Shown here piece by piece: positions 1-9,720 of a stretch of DNA of 64,000 bases. The stretch's first letter is position 1, and every line of letters begins with the position of its first letter. The DNA comes from Neoechinorhynchus agilis. Taxonomy: Eukaryota > Acanthocephala. The translations under genes and the position numbers were made by a program. Below the pieces are notes generated by a model. The model made no database searches. It was not told the origin of the DNA and saw nothing but the letters and a program-made list of their open reading frames with translations. The stretch is from the NCBI GenBank assembly GCA_051530055.1, contig CM121343.1, positions 4,898,001-4,962,000 on the forward strand, in the 5' to 3' direction.

Positions 1-1835
1 TGCATTCCATACTTAGAAAAGAAGATAACCCGCTAAAGTATAACTTTATGCACTTTACAGAACCATTTCCACTACCCCTGGATCCTCACAAAATTGTTTG
101 CGGAATCGAAGTTGATTCTGCTCATGTATATCCGAGTGTTCAGTCGCCTTTCAAACTCGTTTTTAAGACGATGGACGGTGGGAAATACACTGCCATTTTT
201 AAAAACGGGGATGATTTGAGACAAGATCAATTGGTTCTGCAGTTGATTGTATTGATCGATAAAGTAATGCAAAGGGAGAACATTGATCTCAAATTGACTC
301 CTTACACGGTGCTTGCCACAAGTACCCATCACGGTTTCGTTGTAAATTTGTTTATAACAACCTATCGACTTCCAATAGGTCTTGTTCAATATATTGACGC
401 AATTGGTTTAAGAAATATAAAAGCTCAACATCAAAGCATTTATTCTTACCTCGATATAATTTGTGAGAAATCTAAGTTAAGTAAATCTCACATGATCGAT
501 AATTATGTTAAAAGTTGCGGTTTGTCTTCTTTTAAATTTTTTCCAAATGATACTTAAACTTTCATATAGCCGGTTACTGTGTTATAACATATTTACTGGG
601 GGTTGGAGACAGACACATGGACAATCTAATGATAAGACCAAGTGGTAAAATCTTTTTTTACTTTACAGTCTACTAACGATATTGGCTAGGTCATTTATTT
701 CACATAGATTTTAGTTATTTATTTGGCCGAGATCCAAAACCTATGGCACCTGTAATGAAGCTTAACAAAGATATGATTATATCCATGGGGAATAATGTTG
801 GTGATTTTCGAAAGTATTGTTTTACGGCGTTTCTTCATCTACGAAGGTGAGTAAGCAATGACAAAGAGAAAAATTCAGAATCCATAATTTACCAAGGATG
901 TTTCCAAAAGACATCCTTTTGTGGAACTTTAAAAAAATTGGTTTCAAAACTCACAAGTCATTACATGTCGAACTCATTTCAACAACTCTCGTTTTATCTC
1001 ACACTTTTCAAAAACGCTTGACAAAGAAATACACGTGGTAAAGTTAATTGATCATATTTCTTTAATTCACAATACTTCGAGATTTTACCCCAGAAATACT
1101 ATTATATTTAATCGCTTATTGAAGCTTGATTTATTTTTGGGTAATCGATTTCCGTTATTTAACGTACAATGCAGTGCATTATAGATTTTACGAGATACTA
1201 ATCTTTCAAGTTTGATTAAATTAACACTCATGGGGTTCAGAAAATAAAAGAAACTTATAGCATAAGCATTCGTCAAGTCTTAATTATTCAATGCCTAGGC
1301 TTAAATGTATTTCTCTCACTTTCCAAACTGAGATCTGAAATAAAATATCCACTGAATCAACGAACGTGCTCGTAATTTTTTTAATATCCACCGCGTGAAA
1401 AAAATCGTACGAACATTAATTGCTAAATAGTTTTGAATAAACCCACATCTTCAAGTCCATTTTCTTATTATAACATTTCTACTACTAATTAACATACTGT
1501 CCACGTTTACAGACATGCGAATATGATTTTGAACGTTTTGTCTCTCATGTTAGACGCAAATATCCCCGATATTCAGTGTGAGCCTGATAAGACGATTCAC
1601 AAGGTTTGCTTTCGAAAATTCAATTTTCAAGCATTTTCCTCAAAGGTTCACACAAGATTCCGGTTAGATTTGGACGACGAAGCAGCCGTCCTTCACCTTC
1701 AGAAAATGATAGATCAATCAATAAGTGCCCTTCTACCACAACTGATGGACATTCTTCACAACATTGCTGCTGTAAAGTATTGCTTTATCAATCGACCTTA
1801 TTAAAATCCTCGTCTCCATTTAGTCGGTAAGATGA
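1..1835 (+). CDS. vps-34: VPS34 class III phosphatidylinositol 3-kinase, C-terminal catalytic part (gene begins before window)
   Basis: Phosphorylates phosphatidylinositol to PI3P on endosome and autophagosome membranes. Visible in order: the FPLPLDP segment, the [12 protein letters not shown] stretch of the kinase N-lobe, the [13 protein letters not shown] segment, then after short introns the catalytic loop GVGDRHMDN (about 598-630), the activation loop [14 protein letters not shown] (about 690-745) and the C-terminal helices (1523-1790). Introns of about 45-50 bases lie near 329-374, 512-560 and 646-687; a longer one runs from about 847 to 1512; another spans about 1603-1644. A last short intron (about 1772-1823) lets the protein end in S-V-R at 1835, where the family usually ends in Y-W-R. 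The 5' exons lie left of the window. The identification is very secure; the last splice is inferred. Confidence 0.94.
847..1512 (+). other. Long intron of the VPS34 gene
   Basis: It starts with GTGAGTAAG after the exon ending ...TAFLHLRR and ends in TTTACAG before the exon encoding [20 protein letters not shown]. It is over ten times longer than the other introns of this gene. No coding sequence or recognisable repeat was seen in it. Confidence 0.8.
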
Positions 1836-2069
1836 GCTACGCTGACGAAGCAACAAATAAATGTTCTCTTATTTGTGTGGGAATTTAGGGCAAATTGTAC
1901 TTACTCCCTTTAAGATCGAAGGTAGCGGAAAGTCCGTTGATTAAAGACGCAAATATTGTCACTGTAGGTATTTGGATATAAAATATCTCTCTAACGTTCA
2001 GTGAAACCATTCGGACAGAATTTGTGAAATTGCTCATCGTTTTATCTGCTTACGATTGAAACGAAAATT

Positions 2070-3046
2070 TTAATAACACGTTTTATTGATCAAAGTAGAG
2101 GATCAGTATACCTTTGGGTCCTCGTGAACACTCGAACAATATAATAGGTTAAATGGATGCAGTTTTTATTTCGGAGTGGATGACTGGGAGTCTGCAATGT
2201 TAGACCTCTCCTTCGCCTCCCGAACGCTCGAACAATATGATAGGTTCAATGAATGTGGCTGTTTATTTTAGGGTGGATGTAGGGTCCGGCCGAGTGCAGG
2301 GGAAATTGTGGTATTGTGGCTTTTCTCTGCTTCGTGAACGCTGGAACAATATGAAAGGTTCAATGAATGTGGCTGTTTATTTTAGGGTGGATGTAGGGTC
2401 CGCCGAGTGCAGGGGAAATTGTGGTATTGTGTCTTTTCTCTGCTTTGAACGCTGGAACAATATGAAAGGTTCAATGAATGTGGCTGTTTATTTTAGGGTG
2501 GATGTAGGGTCCGGCCGAGTGCAGGGGAAATTGTGGTATTGTGTCTTTTCTCTGCTTCGTGAACGCTGGAACAATATGAAAGGTTCAATGAATGTGGCTG
2601 TTTATTTTAGGGTGGATGTAGGGTCCGGCCGAGTGCAGGGGAAATTGTGGTATTGTGTCTTTTCTCTGCTTCGTGAACGCTGGAACAATATGAAAGGTTC
2701 AATGAATGTGGCTGTTTATTTTAAAGTGGATGTAGGGTCCGGCCGAGTGCAGGGGAAATTGTGGTATTGTGGCTTTTCTCTGCTTCGTGAACGCTGGAAC
2801 AATATGAAAGGTTCAATGAATGTGGCTGATTATTTTAGGGTGGATGTAGGGTCCGGCCGAGTGCAGGGGAAATTGTGGTATTGTGTCTTTTCTCTGCTTC
2901 GTGAACGCTCGAACAATATGAAAGGTTCAATGAATGTGGCTGTTTATTTTAGGGTGGATGTATGTTCCGGTCGAATGGAAAACCTGTTGGCTATTGGTGT
3001 AGGAGAGTTTGCTCGTTTGAGAAATTCCTCTGCTATTCAGTCCTAA
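2070..3046. repeat. Minisatellite array, about 7 units of 114 bp, derived from a LINE 3' end
   Basis: Starts of the shared GGTTCAATGAATG motif lie at 2243, 2357, 2468, 2582, 2696, 2810 and 2924: spacings of 114 bp except one of 111 bp. The 3-bp loss is 1+2 bases and restores the frame, so the plus strand is open for 269 codons from 2237 to 3046 with a 38-residue repeating unit. The left edge (2070-2240) matches the left edge of the array at 18535 and the end of the LINE at 48880. The right edge (2960-3010) matches the second half-unit of the 231-bp array. The repeat protein resembles nothing known to me and is most likely non-coding. Confidence 0.9.
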
Positions 3047-3049
3047 ATA

Positions 3050-3577
3050 TGTAAAAGAAAAGAAAACGATTCAGTCAATGAGTGAAATATGAGGCATTTT
3101 ACCGATATCTCAACGTAAACACGGCCAAAAAAATGGTTTTAACGTCTACTTAAAAATGCGAAAAGAGAGCGAGAGTGAGATATCTTTCCGCGTCATCCCT
3201 AGTTTTGCTCGAGAACTTTCGCACAATATTCATCGTTTATCCGTAGGACTGCCCTACATTTCAACTAATAGTAAAAAATATTTAGTCGTTACAGAATTGC
3301 GGTTGCATGCAAAGTTTCTTTTCGTGGACGATTTTTAGCAAAATTATCTAAATGGGAGGTGCGTGTTCAAGGAAGTAATAGCCCGGCGGGTACATAGAAG
3401 ATTGAATGCACCTAATTTTCCAGCAGCATTATAGCGCGAAAAAAATATTAGCTGGTACGGCACCGTCCTCGTTTGAAATCAGTGGTTTCGATGAGCGGTC
3501 GTACATTAAACGATAAATTGAGTCACAAATAATCGATTTTTTCTGACGATCAAAGGTGATGATCGTGAACATGAAGG
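3050..3577. other. Intergenic interval between minisatellite and unc-18
   Basis: No credible exon was found on either strand. It contains the 3' flank of unc-18 (minus strand). No clear AATAAA signal was seen directly downstream of the unc-18 stop. Confidence 0.5.
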
Positions 3578-6245
3578 TTATATCGCTTTATATCCGCCAG
3601 GAGTGTTCGCAGGATAGTTTTCGGAAACACCGCCGTATGTTTGCCGTAGTTCATCAAAGGACTGCATTCCAACCGACTGCAGTTCGGTGATCACGTCAGA
3701 AGACGGTTTCATTTCAAGGTCGCATAAAAACTGACTCGGTGTAATGATGTGATCTGAGCCTGCACAATTATGAGTGCGCCTATATTTGTTTTAAGCTAGC
3801 AAAAAACTAACCGATAATGATCTCCCATTTTCTATTCGCGGTAGTAACTTCATAAGCGCATCGCATTTCTGGATAAGTCAACCCACCGAGAATAAAAACT
3901 ATTAACCTCGGACCACTTGATCTGTACTGTCCGCTTGCTCCTTGACCCACTCTTCCTTGTCGATGCCATCCATAATCCCGGGCACTTGAAAATTATAAGC
4001 AAATTAAAAAAGAAAACATGGACAAGTAAACCTCGTAAAGTTTGCTGAGAATTTTTGTCCGAGAAAAGGAAACGTTCTGGTATCGAGTTTGTCTTCGATA
4101 ACATTCTAAAATGATACAGAGATATCGCTACGCTGCCGGCGTTGATAATTCGTCACCTCCATAAGATCTTTTACATACGGAATCCATCTTGACGTGTGAT
4201 AAGTAGGTTCGATTCGTTCTTTCCGTGGTGATGGTAGGTTTCGTTTTCTGGCACTCTGGTAAAGATTTAAGAGTGATTTTTGACAAAGCTTACAACATAC
4301 CCATCCAGCGGTGTCCTGTATGATTTGCAAATTTAACAATTGAAGATTCATAACAATTTGGCGTCGATCATTGGGGATGCTGGCATGTGCGAGGAGCTTG
4401 TCCAAATTTTCCTCTGTTATCCCGTTCTTGTGCAATATGTAAAGCATTATGACTCGGAGTTTATTGTCGACTGAAATCGACGGATCAAGGAGAATTGGAA
4501 CGATAAACTTCATATGGTCCTTAATTTTCTCGCCTTCGTGATCTGTACCCATAACAAGATTCTTCGTATTTTCGGTTGAGCGAAGCGACTAAAAGATTCG
4601 AATACCTGCTCAACGATACAGATTTTATCCAATTTTCCTTGATATCGCTTCATGCAATCCTCTGCGAGATGCAGGTGAAGAGAATAGGCGCCTATTTCCT
4701 TTTGGTACTGTGGAAGTTTCTTCACCATTTGAGACAAATCGCGGATGGTTGATTTTTCACCGTCTTTGAGTCTCTTTTGAACTGCGAATTCCTTTAGTTT
4801 GCGTGTAACCAACCTGAAGGAAAAAGGCAAAATAACTCTGACAAGGATGCATTCGATAAGTTGATATAAACGAAAAACTGATGAAAACCCTTTTAAGTGT
4901 GGATGTGTGTGTTGCGAATTCGATAATGTTATCATTTAATAACCTTAGGTTTGATTTTCAAAATGCTTACTGTGAAACAGTGGCAATATGTTGATGTCTT
5001 AATTCGAGCCATAGATCATCAGAATCATTTAGGACAACTTCCTTTTCGCGTTCATCACTACCACTCTGACACACATTTGCAGGTAAGAGCGGCTTGATGG
5101 CCTCGCTAGCATTTCCAAGATCACCTCCGCAGGGGGCATCCTGACCGTCGCCACCAGAACTCTGCGAAGCATAACGGTACACATCGTTGACAATAGGAAT
5201 AAGATCGTAAGCCATTGCTTGAAACGTAAGATCATGAACAAGCGGAGTCACAGAATCGAACCCCCGATCTGCAACGTGAATATCACACAGTCCCGAAGAT
5301 ATCCACATCTTAAAATGAGAAGGACGCTCTTGGATTTATCTGGTCCTTCACCCATTGAGGGATCCTCGGCTTTGTATTTATCCATTTTAGATTGCAAAAT
5401 ATGGGCAAACTCAATGTTCCTGATGAACTCAGATCTGTACCGTACATAAGGGTATTCCTGAAGACTGGCACACAGTGTCGCTATTTGTTCAGCTAAAACT
5501 TCAAAATGACTGGATCTCATTTGATTGTTTGCAGGATTATATGTAATATCCAAAGTATTGGGTGAACCAAGAGTGAACACCTACGATGCCTCCTTAAGCC
5601 CAACAAAGGTTTCTTCGCGTCTTACTTGTTTTTCGTACGGTATAAAAGCAACATTCAATTCTCGCAAAGTCTTGGTGTATTGAGCCAATTTACTGCGACT
5701 TAATCTGCTGAACAATTCGTCGTTGCATGCCTCTGTAAAGAACACATGAGCCGCCTTGTATTTCACGTCCTCTCGGCTTGCTGAGCCACTCGATGGATGA
5801 CATTCAAAGTCACTCAGGATTCGCCCAACTGACTAGAACAAAAAGCGACGAACGACGTCCCGGCCAGTGTTTACGAACAAAGTACCTGTTCGGTCGGTGT
5901 CACAAAATATATCGCCTCAAGTTGAGGTAGCGGCTCTCGATTCTTATTGACATCCTCGACAACTACACAAAGGCTCATCTTACGACTAGTCACCCGAAAC
6001 TCACTTGTCACTCCCTCAGCCATGACGTCATGCATACGACACGAAGCAGACACAATCTGCGTCCCGAGCCAATCCATCACCAATACTTTCCAATCATTCT
6101 TGTCCTTACGCTTCACCGTGTCACATCGCAACATATCATTCAGTATTCCTTTATAGTACTAAGATCATGGACCAACACCCAAAAAACACTTACGTTGACC
6201 TACAATGTATTTCAGGCTACCACCACCGAGGGAAGCCGTAGACAT
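3578..6245 (-). CDS. unc-18: UNC-18/Munc18 (STXBP1-type) Sec1 family protein
   Basis: Binds syntaxin and controls SNARE assembly for synaptic vesicle and plasma-membrane exocytosis; cytosolic. Translation follows neuronal Munc18 from end to end: a short first exon with ATG at 6245, a splice into ILNDMLRCD, then [30 protein letters not shown] (across a 42-base intron), [87 protein letters not shown] and [13 protein letters not shown]. The C-terminal exons need splicing out of the frame that first appears open: a 47-base intron near 3985-4031, then [26 protein letters not shown] and, after one more intron, [16 protein letters not shown]. It ends at 3578 with a tail of about 35 residues beyond the usual terminus, reading roughly [10 protein letters not shown]...GGYKAI. 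Confidence 0.95.
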
Positions 6246-6362
6246 CCCAAGAATACACTAATGAACGCAACACGACACCTAAGACGATCCTGCACTCAAA
6301 AATTTAAATTAGACAAAAAATGTGAAGAAACAAGAATTCTTCTCAGTCATGTAGCGCAAACT

Positions 6363-6720
6363 AGTTTAGCAATCACGCGAATATTGATTTCATTTTTATC
6401 TCTAGGAACAAATAAGGGAGTCTCCGGACAGATCAACGTTTCTAAAGTTCTACGTTTTTTCAATTGTTGTGAAAATTTAACATTTTTACAAACGGAATTT
6501 TTGTGCTAAGAGCGATACTTTAGTGCAGTTTAGCAATCACGCGAATATTGATTTCATTTTTCTTTCTAGGCATAAAAAAGGGAATCCTCGGGCAAATCAA
6601 CGTTTCTAATATTCTACGTTTTGTCAATTGTTTGTAAATGGTCAAAACTATTACAAAATTCATATTCAATCAATTTAAGATTTTAGCAACAGAAATTCTT
6701 GTGTTAAGAGCCGCATGTTA
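6363..6720. repeat. Direct tandem duplication, about 164 bp, two diverged copies
   Basis: The segment starting TTTAGCAATCACGCGAATAT at about 6363 recurs at about 6527. It is followed in both by a TCTAGG(A/C) region, a GG(G)CA(A/G)ATCAACGTTTCTAA stretch and an ending near TTGTGCTAAGAGC / TTGTGTTAAGAGC. The copies differ at many sites and the second has an insertion. It lies directly upstream of unc-18; no coding function was seen. Confidence 0.75.
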
Positions 6721-6844
6721 AACATGCTGCCCAAATATTTGAAGATCTTTTCGATCTGAGTTCCTTGCGTATCGAGGTTACCCGGCTCCATGTTTTTTGT
6801 TTTGCACTTGTTCACAATCAATCCGTCGCTCTCCAATCGCTGTT

Positions 6845-8511
6845 CTACAGCAAATTCTTGAGCGTGTCCACGTCCCTAGCTGTGAGCACCAAATAGTCCG
6901 CGAATAGTATCGTCCACGGTGCGTTCATTTCTCTTTCCGCATTTCCTAGGACGTCTATCACGATCGTGAACAAGAAAGGGCTCAGGGCCGAACCCTGTTG
7001 CAGACCCACGGAGACTAGTCGGTCGTTCCGTTGTGGCATTGCACGCAGGTATAGCATTCTCGATACATCGCTCGAATCGCGGTGACATAGTGTTCAGGAC
7101 AATTCCTTTTCCTGAGGAATGCCCACACCAGATCTCGAGGGACTGTGTCGTACGCCCCTTCCAAATCGACTAACACACACTGTGCAACGGGCACTGCATC
7201 TCACTGAACCTCGCATGTTTGTAGTCGTCTGCATTCGAGGCTGAAGCGTCAAAATCCAATCTTTTCCTGGCTGACTTTTTCAGACTGATTGCGTCCTTGA
7301 CGAATGGATTCCACCACCATCCCCCTTTGTTATGGGGTGGGTTTACTCGATGTCATTCCTAGGATGTTCTTTGCTTGACTACGAATCGATTCGGCTGTCT
7401 CATTCCACCATCGTTCCAGTTCAGCCGAATTCTCGCTCAATTTCTGGGTTAGCACCATTTTCATCTTTTCCATGAGTATGGGATCCTTTAGCCTCCACCA
7501 CTTGATTTTAGGTGCAATGCTCGTTGTCGGCTGTTTGACTCTCCCTCGAATATTGAGGCCCATCACAAGCACTCTATATTGCGTGGTGCACTCCTCTCCT
7601 AATATTATCTTTACATTCTGAACTTCACCCCATCTCTCTATCGGATACAAAATGAAATCGATTTGGCTTGATCTTCCACCGCTTGAGTATGTATAAAGGT
7701 GTCGTGGGTCTTTTTTGTAGTATGTATCGGAAATACGCAGCTCCAACGCTGCTGCGTAATCCAATAGTCTTACACCCTCGGCGTTCCTTGATCCTACACT
7801 GTGTCCTTCATGAATTCGCTCGTATCCATCTCTCGGCCTCACGTGCCTGTTGAAATCGCCGGTTTATTCCGCATCGACCCTAGGCATTGTCACTTCCAAT
7901 AAATCTAGCCAAAATTGCTTCTTCTCCGCTTCACTACAACCGACTTGTGGGGCGTACGCAGAAACTATTGTCGTGGCTTCGCCGTTAACGCTTACCTTCA
8001 GCACCATTACCCGATCGCTTGTTCGTGTCACCTCTACGACGTTGTCCACTAGGTCCTTTGATACTATGACGCCCATTCCGTTTTTGCCACTTGCTCCTCC
8101 ACTATAGAATAGTTTAAATCCGTCGCCTAATTCTTTAACCTTCCCTCCTTTCCATCTGATCTCCTGGACGCCAAGAATTTCGATTTTTCTCCTCATCAAT
8201 TTGGCCACTTCCCTGCTTCTCCCGGTCATTGAACCTACGTCCAGGGTGCCGATTCGTATTTTGAAAGCGACTCGCTTCTTTAGTCGAACCCGTCGTTGAT
8301 CCGGTAACCCCGAATAATTTTTCACAAACCCCGGGGCGCCGGGTCTGCGCGTCGCATGAAGGGAACGCCCTAGCCCGATTGATCGGAGGTATTAGACTTG
8401 ATATTGCTGATGTGTTTTTGGCTCAAGGTTTTACGGTCGGATGCCCTTCCTGACGCCAACCCTCCCCAATTGTCCGGGCTTGGGACCGGCACCGGGTCAC
8501 CCCGATGGCTC
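6845..8511 (-). mobile_element. Degenerate RTE/BovB-type LINE (endonuclease plus remnant reverse transcriptase)
   Basis: The 8325-7864 part encodes an RTE apurinic-endonuclease N-terminus (IGTLDVGSMTGRSREVAKLM, VQEIRWKGGKV, SAYAPQVGCSEAEKKQFW). The 7842-7330 part continues it (RPRDGYERIHEGH, YSSGGRSSQIDFILYP). Only a short reverse-transcriptase piece remains at 7057-6845 (VGLQQGSALSPFLF, ILFADYLVL). The catalytic FADD motif reads FADY, so an essential aspartate is lost, and most of the finger/palm region between 7330 and 7060 is missing or scrambled. The 8330-8511 stretch has the typical RTE 5' region. It is an inactive copy. Confidence 0.88.
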
Positions 8512-8558
8512 ACGTTTTATTCATCATAATAATTTCTATATTATGATGAATAAAACGT
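8512..8558. repeat. Perfect 20-bp inverted repeat with 7-base loop
   Basis: Left arm 8512-8531 (ACGTTTTATTCATCATAATA) is perfectly complementary to 8539-8558; the loop 8532-8538 is ATTTCTA. It lies at the exact 5' edge of the RTE element. Each arm carries the AATAAAACGTG motif that also marks the 3' ends of the LINE/minisatellite family. Confidence 0.93.
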
Positions 8559-8590
8559 GTTATTAATATAATAAAATTGCCACATTGCTT

Positions 8591-8780
8591 ATATGTCGAT
8601 GGTTCAACGCCACCGGTCGCTGGGTCCCAAAAGTGGGTTGGCCCTGTCCTTTCGAGTGCGGCTGAGCGCATCTGACGTGTGCAAGTCAGCCGAAAGGCTC
8701 CCAAAGGAATATAGCCGAGAGGCCCAAAAAAGGAGATGTCGTAAGACCAATCAACTAAAATCTGAAGAAAACAAATCATA
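8591..8780 (+). repeat. SINE copy, internally deleted
   Basis: From ATATGTCGATGGTTCAACGC onward it matches the SINE at 57988-58258, including GAGTGCGGCT, GTGTGCAAGTCAGCCGAAAG and GATGTCG(T/C)AAGACCAATC. It lacks about 60 bases of the other copy just after GCTGGGT(T/C)CC. It contains GGTTCAACGCC, a B-box-like motif. No clear target-site duplication was seen here. Confidence 0.8.
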
Positions 8781-9240
8781 AACTAACCTTGCTCGCTTTA
8801 CGTGGTGCAGTTAAGTGTTTTATTTAAAAGTGCAAGTTATATGATTCGGATATCATCTTAAAAACAATTTCTTGTCGCATGATGGAGTCTTAAAGGTATA
8901 TTTGGCATCCGGTCGGGTGTATCTAACTTCATGGATACGTTTGCAACCGAAAATAACGCGGATTAAGGGACCAAGTGTAAATCTATCGGATCGATCACAG
9001 GGTTTGCCAGAGAGTGCGAAACGTTGTTAAAGGCACAATATTGTGCCGATATATCGGACGTAATAAATTACTTCAATTTTTCCGCCATATAGAAGCAGTT
9101 CGATTATGCCGGACAGACATCGTAACCACGAAATGGTAAGTTTTCATAAAAGCAAGTGTTGTACATGATGCGCGTATGAATTTTTTGCGGATCTGATCAA
9201 ATGCGTCAAACGAAAGGAATCGCTTTGTCCAGGGAACCCA
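8781..9240. other. Intergenic interval, nothing recognised
   Basis: No coding or repeat signal was recognised on either strand between the SINE and the retroelement fragment. Confidence 0.4.
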
Positions 9241-9638
9241 ATTGAACCAAGAGAAGTGCTTTTGTTGTTGAGGGCAAATGCCTTCTCTGGGACGCCACGT
9301 GTGTGGACACCCTCGCAGCCAGCAACATTCGCTACTCCCTCGAAATCGCCGGTGGTGCCGCCAGTGCAGCGGAAGCTAGGAAAATACGGAAATATATTCA
9401 GCTATCGAGGGCTCACTATTTTGTCCCCTTTGGGGTAGAGACGTATGGAGCGCTCGGCAGCCCGGCACTCTCTCTGCTCCAGGATGTCTCGAAGAAATTG
9501 ATAGAGGCAACCGGAGACTCAAGAGCGGGCGTATTCCTTCGACAAAATATCTCGCTAGCAGTACAACGGGGCAATGCTGCCAGCGTGATGGCGACGGTCG
9601 AGGAAGGACAAAAGCTGGAATTTGGCGGGAGGTGGTGA
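9240..9638 (+). mobile_element. C-terminal fragment of a retroelement polyprotein
   Basis: The frame beginning WDATCVDTLAASNIRYS continues with EARKIRKYIQL, HYFVPFGVETYGALG, SRAGVFLRQNISLAVQRGNA and stops after GGRW. The order VDT(L)A - AEARK(x)RKY - (Y/H)xFVPxxVET - FLRQxxSxAxQRGNA is a pattern I associate with the region after the reverse transcriptase in widely dispersed animal retroelements. The clade is uncertain. It is isolated from any RT domain and 5'-truncated. A second, partly visible copy lies at 63916-64000. Confidence 0.7.
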
Positions 9639-9720
9639 GTGTGCTTCAAACAGATTGTTTGAATTGTTAAAAATATATTATGTTTTTCAAAAAAATTTTT
9701 TTTACAACTGAAAGATTTAT

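Noticed and set aside
3850-4104. Separate small minus-strand gene downstream of unc-18
   Set aside because: With a 47-base intron removed, the correct frame gives the conserved UNC-18 C-terminus, so the long open frame is a shadow.
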